Notes under the pieces: model-generated
The model's input: the letters and a program-made list of their open reading frames with translations, nothing else
Database searches by the model: none
Told to the model about the DNA's origin: nothing
Position numbers and translations under genes: made by a program
Shown here: positions 1 through 5,422 of the stretch, piece after piece
How the letters are laid out: every line of letters begins with the position of its first letter
How positions within the stretch are numbered: the stretch's first letter is position 1
Source of the DNA: Chitinophagaceae bacterium
GTDB lineage: Bacteria > Bacteroidota > Bacteroidia > Chitinophagales > Chitinophagaceae
Assembly: GCA_947483345.1 (NCBI GenBank)
Contig: CANKNL010000209.1
Span: 1 to 5,422 of the forward strand
DNA: 5,422 nucleotides
Reading direction: 5' to 3'

Positions 1-171
1 GATGATCAGGTATATAACAATATTCAAAAGTACGGCAACACAACGGCCGCTTCTATCCCCATTGCACTTTGCGAAGCCTGGGAAGAAGGGAAAATAAAAG
101 AAGGGGATTTAATTTGTTTAACCGCTTTTGGCAGTGGATTTACCTGGGCGGGGGCATTAATTCGTTGGTAA
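1..171 (+). CDS. fabH: 3-oxoacyl-[ACP] synthase III (FabH), C-terminal fragment
   Basis: This is the last 56 codons of a beta-ketoacyl-ACP synthase III; the start lies left of the window. FabH is a cytosolic thiolase-fold enzyme that condenses an acyl-CoA primer with malonyl-ACP to begin fatty acid synthesis. The visible part has KYGNTTAASIP at residues 10-20 of the fragment, which holds the active-site Asn (residue 13) of the Cys-His-Asn triad. It ends with the family's typical closing strand, GSGFTWAGALIRW, just before TAA. The Cys and His parts of the triad are outside the window, so activity cannot be judged in full. The gene is followed by a 93-base gap and a secreted-protein gene, not by efp or accB, which often follow fabH in Bacteroidota. 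It could therefore be a second fabH paralogue, or fabH may simply sit elsewhere in this lineage. The family call is firm; primer preference cannot be read. Confidence 0.93.
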   Translation, partial: DDQVYNNIQKYGNTTAASIPIALCEAWEEGKIKEGDLICLTAFGSGFTWAGALIRW

Positions 172-264
172 ATGATGGCGCTTTTTGTGCGTGTTTTATT
201 AGGATTGATAAACGGTGCTGATATTAATTTTTGATTTATTAATTTTATACCCACAATTTATTTT
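172..264. other. AT-rich intergenic gap, fabH to secreted-protein gene
   Basis: This 93-base gap contains no ORF of note and no convincing terminator hairpin; the best stem is three CGC/GCG pairs around 189-201. It holds a 9-base direct repeat, ATTAATTTT, at 223-231 and 238-246, which may be no more than low-complexity AT sequence. A weak promoter-like pair is present (TTG at 205-207, then AATTTTTG at 226-233 after 18 bases), but the box departs from TAnnTTTG at its first base. The downstream gene may have its own promoter here, or may be read through from fabH. Confidence 0.4.
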
Positions 265-705
265 ATGAAACAACATATTTTATTGATACTGATCTTTGCA
301 TGCCTCGGTAACGGCCTATTTGCACAGACCACTGTTGATATTTTTATCAATGGAACCAAGGCTGGCCAGATCAGTTTAAATGCCGATCAAAATACGGGCG
401 GCATCTCCTACAAAAAATCAGTTTATAAAAAAATAGATCGCTTAACCGTTGAAATACACGGCAAATCAGTTGATGGCGGCTATTACAGAAAAGTACAGGT
501 TATTGGAGATGATGTGGCCCCTATGCTTATTGCTTCAGAAACCGAAGGGGCTGTTGGACAATTTGTACTTACCGATAGTAAACTAATTAAAAGGCTAACT
601 AAAGGCAAGCCCATAACACTGTATGTAGAAAAAACACCGGCCAATACAAAAAGTACAGAAGCCGTAACAAAAGTGTATTTAGGTACCCTTACCCGGGAAA
701 AATAA
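265..705 (+). CDS. Small secreted protein of unknown function
   Basis: I do not recognise a family for this 146-residue protein. Residues 1-20 form a clear Sec signal peptide: a Lys at position 2, a hydrophobic core at 5-14, and a probable signal peptidase I site after LFA at 18-20 (mature start QTTV), a common Bacteroidota pattern. A Cys at 13 follows IFA, but a 12-residue signal with Phe at -2 makes a lipoprotein unlikely. The mature part, about 126 residues, has no Cys and alternates short hydrophobic, beta-like stretches with Lys/Gly/Thr-rich turns, suggesting a small all-beta periplasmic or surface domain. It ends in basic residues (LTREK). The ATG is the natural start because the signal peptide begins there; no Shine-Dalgarno is evident. 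Its stop codon lies 3 bases before the lipid-kinase start, so the two are probably co-transcribed and translationally close. That link is the only functional hint. Confidence 0.85.
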   Translation: MKQHILLILIFACLGNGLFAQTTVDIFINGTKAGQISLNADQNTGGISYKKSVYKKIDRLTVEIHGKSVDGGYYRKVQVIGDDVAPMLIASETEGAVGQFVLTDSKLIKRLTKGKPITLYVEKTPANTKSTEAVTKVYLGTLTREK

Positions 706-708
706 TTC

Positions 709-1608
709 ATGGATCGAAAATTTATTTATTTCGTTAACCCCATTTCGGGAACCCGGGACAACCTGTTGTTACTCGACATCATAAAAACCAAAACCGCCCA
801 AAAAAACATTCCCTTTGACATACTGCATACCCATGCATCGGGGGAATATCTTGATCTAAAACAAAAAATTACGACCGAAAAAATAACAGATGTCATCGTT
901 TGCGGAGGAGATGGTACTGTAAATCAAATTGCAAATGCCTTATTGGGAATAGTAGTAAATATAGGCATCATCCCTATGGGCAGTGGTAATGGCCTGGCAT
1001 TTGCAGCAAAAATTTCAAAAAATATTCATCGGGCACTAGACATTATTTTTGCCGGCAACGCGGTATACATTGACAGTTTTTATATCAACCAAAAATTCAG
1101 CTGCATGCTTTGCGGGCTTGGCTTTGATGCACAGGTTGCGCATGATTTTGCAAAACAGCAAAAACGGGGATTGGTTACATATATAAAACAATCGACCAAA
1201 AATTTCTTTACGGCCAAACCCTATCCCTTTGAAATTATACTGAATGGTTCATCCATATTTACAGATGCTTTTTTTATCAGTATTGCCAATAGTAACCAGT
1301 TTGGCAATCATTTTACCATTGCCCCACAGGCAAGCCTACACGATGGTTTGCTGGATATTGTAGTGGTCAATAAAATGAGTAAACTTCGGATGATATGGAC
1401 CGTTTTAAAACAAATACAGAACGGACAGGTGCGTACATATGAAGACAAAAAATACCATGGTAAAGACATTCATTATTTTCAAGCAAAACAACTGACCATA
1501 AAAAACTTTAAGCTTGCCCCGCTTCATATTGATGGCGATCCGGTAGAAACAGCTGAAGAATTTAAGATTGCCATTATAGAAAATGCCTTTAAACTGCTTA
1601 TGCCTTAG
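709..1608 (+). CDS. Diacylglycerol/sphingosine kinase-family lipid kinase (YegS/DgkB-like)
   Basis: This 299-residue soluble protein has the full length and motif order of bacterial lipid kinases related to DgkB and YegS, which transfer the ATP gamma-phosphate to a lipid hydroxyl at the inner face of the membrane. The N-terminal nucleotide-binding domain shows NPISG (10-14), the signature GGDGT (66-70) and PMGSGN (89-94). The C-terminal beta-sandwich domain begins near 120, with FDAQVAHDF (139-147), an acidic DGLLD loop (212-216) expected to support Mg binding, and HIDGDP (273-278). In DgkB and sphingosine kinases the catalytic base is the Glu of a DGE motif; here that place is Asp277, a conservative change. 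The substrate (diacylglycerol, a sphingoid base, ceramide or undecaprenol) cannot be told from sequence; sphingolipids occur in many Bacteroidota, so a sphingoid substrate is possible. No signal peptide or membrane segment is seen. It lies 3 bases after the secreted-protein gene and ends 2 bases from the convergent patatin gene. Confidence 0.95.
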   Translation: MDRKFIYFVNPISGTRDNLLLLDIIKTKTAQKNIPFDILHTHASGEYLDLKQKITTEKITDVIVCGGDGTVNQIANALLGIVVNIGIIPMGSGNGLAFAAKISKNIHRALDIIFAGNAVYIDSFYINQKFSCMLCGLGFDAQVAHDFAKQQKRGLVTYIKQSTKNFFTAKPYPFEIILNGSSIFTDAFFISIANSNQFGNHFTIAPQASLHDGLLDIVVVNKMSKLRMIWTVLKQIQNGQVRTYEDKKYHGKDIHYFQAKQLTIKNFKLAPLHIDGDPVETAEEFKIAIIENAFKLLMP

Positions 1609-1610
1609 CG

Positions 1611-3827
1611 TTACTTCAGCAAATCTTTTATCATTTTTAATGACGCCTGATTAAATGTATTATTGAAAGAGGCTTTTACGTCCCTTTTTTCTCTGGCCGT
1701 TAAATGAAAATTAAGGGCTGCCCCTTTATCCTCCGTTTCGGGTACATACATAAAAGAGATACGTTGCAGGGCCTGGTTAAAATCGGCCTTCAGATAACTG
1801 TATTGATCCGTTTCCGAAAAATCCTGCAGCTTATACCAATTGTGTTGCAGCATGGTACCCGGCTTGATCAGAAAATCGGTGATGGATCCGGTTTCATAGG
1901 GTTGCTGCCAGTTATCCTGCATGCGATCGCGAATTTGAAGAATAATGACTTTACTTATATTTTGTTTTAGCCAGTCTTTAAAATTATTAATAAACCGAAG
2001 ACTGGTTTCCTGTCCGATATTATCCCTTAAACCAGCATCCATCACATCAATTACAGGGTTGCTGGGCAACCACACATTGGGTAAGATGTATGGAAAAGTT
2101 GCATTCATACGCAACGCACTAAGCAACCGAACATTTAAAGGATTCTGTTTGGCAAACATGGCGGTAAAATCCACGGCATCCGGACTGGCGGTAGGATCGG
2201 CTTCGTACAACAGAGGTTTCATCATAAAACTAATCGGCTGCGTGCTGATCATCATTCGTCTGCCATCTCTGGTAATTGTAGAATTAAAAATCAATAGCGG
2301 CACCATGGCCGCTTTTTCATCTGCCTGGTAATCCTTCAATTGGTTATTAAGAATTTGTCCGCTATTGCTGTTCAGTTTTTGTTCAAACGCAAAGCCCCTG
2401 TCTTTAATATACTTATACCCGCCAACTGAAAATTTTTGTGCCAGCGAAAAAATATCACGGGCAACCATAGACGAAAATATTGGATTGAGTAAGTCCTTTG
2501 CCAGGTTATCGGAGTAAACCTGACTATGTAAATTAAGTGGCCGGCCTTTTTGTTGTAGCCGGTATAACTCACGATAATACGTAGCCGCCAGCATACCACC
2601 GCTGGCCCCGCTAATCATCATGCTATGTGGCATCAATTTGCCCTGTACAGCACTATCCAGCTGCTGCAACGTATTCATCACAAATGTGCCGCTTCGTAAA
2701 CCGCCGCCACTCACATTAATAAAGATCATGACCGGTTTTTCTTCCGGTTGCTTTTTTTTCCAGTTCTCCAGTATCTGCAGCATATTGGCTTTATCGGCAA
2801 CAATATTTTCGGGCATACAAAGTTTTTGTAAGGCTTGCTTGGTATATTGAGGCCTTTCTGCTTTATCCTTATAGTTTAAGCCGTAAGCCTTATTCCTGGT
2901 ATCTATTATTTCGGCCGTATACAAGCGATCAACAAATAAAATAAGGATGATAAAAACCGGTAAGCTCCAGCTTTGCAAAAAATAAGACAGGGCACCAATA
3001 ACGGCCGTCATGGCGGCAAAAAATATCAGAATACTGGCAGCAGCAGGTACCTGAAAAAAAGGGCTGTCCATAAAAAAACCAATGACAATCAAAAAAATAA
3101 AAGCCAATACAATGACCAGAATACTTGAAATATGATGTCTTTTAAATACCGTATCCAAAAATGCCTGATTATAATGGGATACATTCCTGATTTTACGAAA
3201 CCGGAAGTTATCCCCGAGATAGAAATGCACTTGCAATCCCGGATTTTTAATTTCGGAATGACCATTATGGTGCTGGTAATTAAAATGCTGAGCCGTATCA
3301 ATGATTGGGGCTATCGTTCTTTGAATTGTTTTTTCGGCACTAAAAAAATAGGCAAATGAAAAGGCGAGTAAAAGGATAAAGCCGGCCAGCATACCGGCAA
3401 TAATCAGCAGCACTTCGCCCACACCCATTAATTCTTTTTGTCTGTCGAAAATAAAAAGCTTGAAAAAATAAAAGCCCAGAAAAAATAATGGCAACAGGGC
3501 ATTATTGATACAGTATTTTAAAAATGGTTGTGTTGTGGTTGCCAGAAACCGGCACCGTTTACTATGCAAAATAAAGGTGGTGATATTCCAGCTCATGATA
3601 AATACCCCCAGAGCAATACCAACAATAGCGGCACTTAATGCGTTGACGTTTCCTAAATATTCGGGAGAAAAAAATAAGGCATCGGCTCCATAACTTCTCA
3701 TAAATCCACTGTTGATGGTACTCCCCAAAACGTACCAAAAAATCAGCAATACCTGAAACTTTCTAAAATGCAGAATAAAAAGCTGAACAGGGAAAGAATA
3801 ATAAATATGGTTCAGCATTTGCGTCAT
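1611..3827 (-). CDS. Polytopic membrane patatin-like (PLA2-fold) acyl hydrolase
   Basis: This 738-residue protein joins a membrane domain to a Ser-Asp dyad hydrolase. Hydrophobic segments lie near residues 22-38, 62-86, 106-127, 138-162, 233-252, 258-283 and 286-300, giving about seven membrane spans. A polar loop, about 163-230, separates spans four and five. The C-terminal half is a patatin/cPLA2-like domain: the glycine-rich oxyanion motif SGGGLRSG (373-380), the nucleophile elbow GASGG with Ser409, and the dyad Asp597 in VMDAGLRDN (595-603). Such enzymes usually cleave acyl esters of phospholipids; substrate and product here are inferred only. The odd span count would put the catalytic domain opposite the N-terminus, but the topology is uncertain. 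The DAG form (usually DGG or DGA) and GGGLRSG differ from the commonest bacterial patatin motifs and recall cPLA2. ATG at 3827 is chosen as the longest start; Met4 is an alternative. ctaA lies 52 bases upstream on the same strand with no visible terminator between them. Confidence 0.9.
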   Translation of the reverse strand: MTQMLNHIYYSFPVQLFILHFRKFQVLLIFWYVLGSTINSGFMRSYGADALFFSPEYLGNVNALSAAIVGIALGVFIMSWNITTFILHSKRCRFLATTTQPFLKYCINNALLPLFFLGFYFFKLFIFDRQKELMGVGEVLLIIAGMLAGFILLLAFSFAYFFSAEKTIQRTIAPIIDTAQHFNYQHHNGHSEIKNPGLQVHFYLGDNFRFRKIRNVSHYNQAFLDTVFKRHHISSILVIVLAFIFLIVIGFFMDSPFFQVPAAASILIFFAAMTAVIGALSYFLQSWSLPVFIILILFVDRLYTAEIIDTRNKAYGLNYKDKAERPQYTKQALQKLCMPENIVADKANMLQILENWKKKQPEEKPVMIFINVSGGGLRSGTFVMNTLQQLDSAVQGKLMPHSMMISGASGGMLAATYYRELYRLQQKGRPLNLHSQVYSDNLAKDLLNPIFSSMVARDIFSLAQKFSVGGYKYIKDRGFAFEQKLNSNSGQILNNQLKDYQADEKAAMVPLLIFNSTITRDGRRMMISTQPISFMMKPLLYEADPTASPDAVDFTAMFAKQNPLNVRLLSALRMNATFPYILPNVWLPSNPVIDVMDAGLRDNIGQETSLRFINNFKDWLKQNISKVIILQIRDRMQDNWQQPYETGSITDFLIKPGTMLQHNWYKLQDFSETDQYSYLKADFNQALQRISFMYVPETEDKGAALNFHLTAREKRDVKASFNNTFNQASLKMIKDLLK

Positions 3828-3843
3828 GTAAAAAGGTGTTTTT

Positions 3844-3874
3844 TAAAATTACAACTTAAACATACATCCAGCAA
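3844..3874 (-). promoter_or_regulatory. Possible weak promoter for the patatin-like gene
   Basis: In the 52-base gap after ctaA the minus strand reads TTG (3874-3872), a 20-base spacer, then TAATTTTA (3851-3844). This differs from the Bacteroidota -7 consensus TAnnTTTG only in its last base. The box ends 16 bases before the start codon. The gap is AT-rich, so a chance match is easy, and read-through from ctaA is at least as likely. Confidence 0.28.
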
Positions 3875-3879
3875 CCCGG

Positions 3880-4953
3880 TTAAATCACTTCCTTTTTTTG
3901 AACAACAAAAATCAGCGTAATAATTACCATGAGTAATGCCATGGCAACAAACTGATGAGAGACACCTAAAAAAACCAAGCGACCGGGGTAGGTTGCAAAC
4001 AGAACAGTTAAAATACCCAAAATAAGCTGTAACGATACCAGCAAGATCAAGCCCGAACAAAGCCTGCTGAATAATTTATTTTTTATAACAGATCGTGACT
4101 GGTACCACCATAGTCCAATTAAAACAACGAGCAAATAAGCTAATCCCCGATGAATAAAATGAATGGTAATAGGATTAGCCACAAGATTTTTTGTAAAAGG
4201 CTCAAGTTCTGCAATGGTTGCAGGAAGCATACTGCCATTAATATCTGGCCAGGTTGGTGCTGCAATGGCTGCCCGAAGGCCGGCCATAAAACCACCATAA
4301 ACCAATTGAAAGAATAACAGGATCAAAATGAATAACAGAAAGTTTTTAAGTTTTGGGCTTATCAGTTTTTGTTCGTCTTTAATTAATAAACTTATTGCAA
4401 ACCACCAGGTATAACATAACAAACCGAGTGCTGCAATAAAATGTGTGGTAAGTTCTACATGGCCTACAAAATATTTTTCAGGCAGCAGTCCACTTTTAAC
4501 CATAAACCATCCAATATACCCCTGCACGCCGCCCAATAAAAAAAGTATAACCATGGGCCTGATCATATTTTTATTGAACTTTTTGGCTGCCAGAAAATAA
4601 ATAAATCCAAATAAAAATACCAAGCCCATTAATCTGGCCCAGGACCGGTGAAACCATTCCCAGAAAAAAATAAATTTAAATTCAGATAATGTAAATCCCT
4701 TGTGTACATATTTAAACTGATCGGTTACTTTATATTTATCAAACTCAGTTTGCCAGGCCAGTTCATTTAAAGGTGGTAATGTGCCGGTGATGGGCTTCCA
4801 TTCGGTTATGGAAAGACCTGATTCGGTTAACCGGGTAATGCCACCCAGTAAAACCTGTATAATGATCATGCCCACACCAACTAAAAGCCAGTAAGCAATT
4901 TGGCGTTGAGCCTGCTGTTGATTGGCCGGCAAATTTTGTTGACGATTACCCAT
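3880..4953 (-). CDS. ctaA: Heme A synthase, COX15/CtaA type 2
   Basis: This enzyme of the cytoplasmic membrane oxidises the C8 methyl of heme O to a formyl group, making heme A for aa3/caa3-type cytochrome c oxidase. At 357 residues it has normal length for the COX15-like class. About eight membrane spans are visible, near 19-38, 104-122, 131-151, 166-191, 203-224, 265-285, 297-320 and 328-351. The first outer loop carries the class signature: GGITRLTESGLSITEWKPIT (37-56) followed by GTLPPL (57-62). The four conserved heme-associated His are present: His102 in EWFHR, with the conserved Glu99; His171 in LTTHF; His268 in HFIHRGLAY; and His333 in SHQFVA. The Cys pair of the Bacillus-type first loop is absent, as expected for this class. 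No ctaB (heme O synthase) or oxidase subunit gene is in the window, so ctaA is at least locally separate from its pathway partners. ATG at 4953 is followed by a short polar Gln-rich leader (residues 1-18). A promoter box lies only 7 bases upstream of it. Confidence 0.96.
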   Translation of the reverse strand: MGNRQQNLPANQQQAQRQIAYWLLVGVGMIIIQVLLGGITRLTESGLSITEWKPITGTLPPLNELAWQTEFDKYKVTDQFKYVHKGFTLSEFKFIFFWEWFHRSWARLMGLVFLFGFIYFLAAKKFNKNMIRPMVILFLLGGVQGYIGWFMVKSGLLPEKYFVGHVELTTHFIAALGLLCYTWWFAISLLIKDEQKLISPKLKNFLLFILILLFFQLVYGGFMAGLRAAIAAPTWPDINGSMLPATIAELEPFTKNLVANPITIHFIHRGLAYLLVVLIGLWWYQSRSVIKNKLFSRLCSGLILLVSLQLILGILTVLFATYPGRLVFLGVSHQFVAMALLMVIITLIFVVQKKEVI

Positions 4954-4956
4954 ATA

Positions 4957-4975
4957 GCTGCAAATTTACTGCAGC
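4957..4975. repeat. Inverted repeat over the ctaA -7 box
   Basis: GCTGCA (4957-4962) and TGCAGC (4970-4975) are perfect 6-base arms around a 7-base spacer. The centre lies inside the candidate -7 element of ctaA (4961-4968), and the left arm begins 4 bases from the start codon. It could be an operator whose occupancy would block the promoter, or a chance palindrome. It is too short and lacks a T-run, so it is not a terminator. Confidence 0.45.
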
Positions 4976-4993
4976 CATTGCTGTAATTGCAAA
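4961..4993 (-). promoter_or_regulatory. Candidate Bacteroidota-type promoter of ctaA
   Basis: On the minus strand TTTG (4993-4990) is followed by a 21-base spacer and TAAATTTG (4968-4961), an exact match to the TAnnTTTG -7 box known from Bacteroidota housekeeping promoters, with a matching -33 element at acceptable spacing. Only 7 bases (4954-4960) separate the box from the ctaA ATG. Transcription would then start within a few bases of the start codon, giving a leaderless or nearly leaderless mRNA. The sequence match is direct; activity is inferred. Confidence 0.55.
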
Positions 4994-4998
4994 ATGAA

Positions 4999-5028
4999 TT
5001 GTTTTTTTATTGTTTTATCGGATATTTG
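4999..5028 (+). promoter_or_regulatory. Candidate promoter of rnhB
   Basis: TTG at 4999-5001 is followed by 19 bases and GATATTTG at 5021-5028. This fits the Bacteroidota -33/-7 pattern except that the first base of the TAnnTTTG box is G. It would give a 5' untranslated region of roughly 90 bases that contains the 13-base palindrome at 5053-5065. It is the best plus-strand candidate seen in the divergent region, but one mismatch in AT-rich DNA keeps confidence low. Confidence 0.33.
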
Positions 5029-5052
5029 GACTAAAGCAGAAGCCGGAAACTG

Positions 5053-5065
5053 GTGAAATTTTCAC
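5053..5065. repeat. 13-base palindrome upstream of rnhB
   Basis: GTGAAA and TTTCAC are perfect 6-base arms around a single central T. It lies 57 bases before the rnhB start and about 100 bases from the ctaA start. The form suits a dimeric DNA-binding protein. It resembles a CRP/FNR-family half-site pair (GTGA...TCAC) but with a 5-base rather than the usual 6-base centre, so no regulator is assigned. Confidence 0.4.
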
Positions 5066-5121
5066 TCATTGATATTTTCCCCTACTCTTCCCATACCTGC
5101 TTTTAAAAAAGATAAATAGTA

Positions 5122-5422
5122 ATGTTGCATCCATTTCTACATCAAGATTTAACAGAAGCGGGATTGGATGAAGCCGGACGTGGTTGTTATGCTGGTCCTG
5201 TGTATGCTGCTGCAGTAATCTTGCCTGCAGATTTTTATCACCCTTTACTAAATGACAGCAAGAAGTTAACCGAAAAACAGAGAAACCTGTTGAGGCCCAT
5301 CATCGAAAAAGAAAGCATTTCTTTTGCCGTAGCATCGGTAGATAACGAAACCATTGATAAAATAAATATTTTACAGGCGAGTTTAAGCGCCATGCACAGC
5401 GCCTTAAATAAATTAAAAATAA
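5122..5422 (+). CDS. rnhB: Ribonuclease HII, N-terminal part
   Basis: The first 100 codons of RNase HII are present and the gene runs off the right edge. The enzyme cuts the RNA strand of RNA-DNA hybrids and starts the removal of single ribonucleotides misincorporated in DNA. The sequence shows the family signature GLDEAGRGCYAGPV at 14-27, with catalytic Asp16 and Glu17 and the GRG motif (19-21) that contacts the ribonucleotide. NDSKKLTEKQR follows at 44-54, and IDKINILQAS at 78-87. The next catalytic Asp, in the IDGN region, would lie just past the window. The start at 5122 is well supported: the frame is closed by TAA at 5113-5115, and the distance from Met1 to the DEAGRG motif is the same as in E. 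coli RnhB. No Shine-Dalgarno is evident; the region before the ATG is A-rich. It is divergent from ctaA, with no functional link apparent. Confidence 0.97.
   Translation, partial: MLHPFLHQDLTEAGLDEAGRGCYAGPVYAAAVILPADFYHPLLNDSKKLTEKQRNLLRPIIEKESISFAVASVDNETIDKINILQASLSAMHSALNKLKI

Noticed and set aside
181..246. Possible terminator hairpin or promoter downstream of fabH
   Set aside because: The best stem has only three base pairs, and the TTG-N18-AATTTTTG pair misses the first base of the -7 consensus in very AT-rich DNA. Neither is strong enough to list as a site.
24..254. 76-residue minus-strand open frame opposite the fabH end
   Set aside because: The fabH reading on the plus strand carries conserved catalytic-site sequence, so the opposite frame is a shadow. 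It has no motif of its own.
301..303. Cys13 of the small secreted protein as a lipoprotein attachment site
   Set aside because: The signal would be only 12 residues long with Phe at -2 of the lipobox. A normal signal peptidase I site after residue 20 explains the N-terminus better.
1945..2331. 128-residue plus-strand open frame antisense to the patatin-like gene
   Set aside because: It lies wholly inside a well-supported gene, its translation shows no recognisable domain, and its composition is what an antisense frame of AT-rich coding DNA gives.
3868..3884. AACCCGGTT palindrome near the ctaA stop as a terminator
   Set aside because: It has four-base arms with a one-base centre and cannot form a hairpin loop, and no T-run follows directly on the minus strand.
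3824..4060. 78-residue minus-strand Cys-rich open frame overlapping the end of ctaA and the gap before the patatin gene
   Set aside because: It is an alternate frame of ctaA for most of its length. The Cys and Phe richness arises from reading membrane-segment codons out of frame.
4957..5121. A riboswitch or other structured RNA in the ctaA-rnhB gap
   Set aside because: Beyond the short palindromes I see no nested helices or known riboswitch core, and the ctaA promoter box leaves almost no leader on that side.

Overview
The window looks like ordinary chromosomal DNA from a member of the Bacteroidota. It is AT-rich, lacks clear Shine-Dalgarno sequences before most genes, and carries promoter-like boxes of the Bacteroidota type (TAnnTTTG). 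The encoded FabH, heme A synthase and RNase HII also read like Bacteroidota versions. A Chitinophagaceae-type organism is plausible, but that is only an impression. An aa3/caa3-type heme A synthase implies an aerobic or facultatively aerobic respirer. I see no insertion sequence, phage gene, CRISPR array, tRNA or rRNA.

Layout. Bases 1-171 are the last 56 codons of fabH (beta-ketoacyl-ACP synthase III). After a 93-base AT-rich gap come two plus-strand genes only 3 bases apart: a small secreted protein of unknown function (265-705) and a soluble lipid kinase of the diacylglycerol/sphingosine kinase superfamily (709-1608). The kinase ends 2 bases from the end of a convergent minus-strand gene (1611-3827), which encodes a 738-residue membrane protein with about seven N-terminal membrane segments and a C-terminal patatin/PLA2-like hydrolase domain. 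Upstream of it on the same strand, 52 bases away, is ctaA, the COX15-type heme A synthase (3880-4953). A 168-base divergent intergenic region (4954-5121) separates ctaA from rnhB (RNase HII), which runs off the right edge with its first 100 codons present.

How the genes relate. Three of the six genes act on acyl lipids: fabH starts fatty acid synthesis, the kinase phosphorylates a lipid, and the patatin-like protein probably cleaves acyl esters. This could be a loose membrane-lipid neighbourhood, but only the secreted protein and the kinase are packed like a true operon. ctaA and the patatin gene may be co-transcribed. The best regulatory signals are in the ctaA-rnhB divergent region: a near-consensus promoter abutting the ctaA start codon, an inverted repeat lying over its -7 box, and a separate 13-base palindrome nearer rnhB.

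No clearly new multi-gene system is visible. The items most worth a second look are the membrane-fused patatin with cPLA2-like active-site motifs, the possibly leaderless ctaA transcript with an overlapping inverted repeat, and the secreted-protein/lipid-kinase pair.
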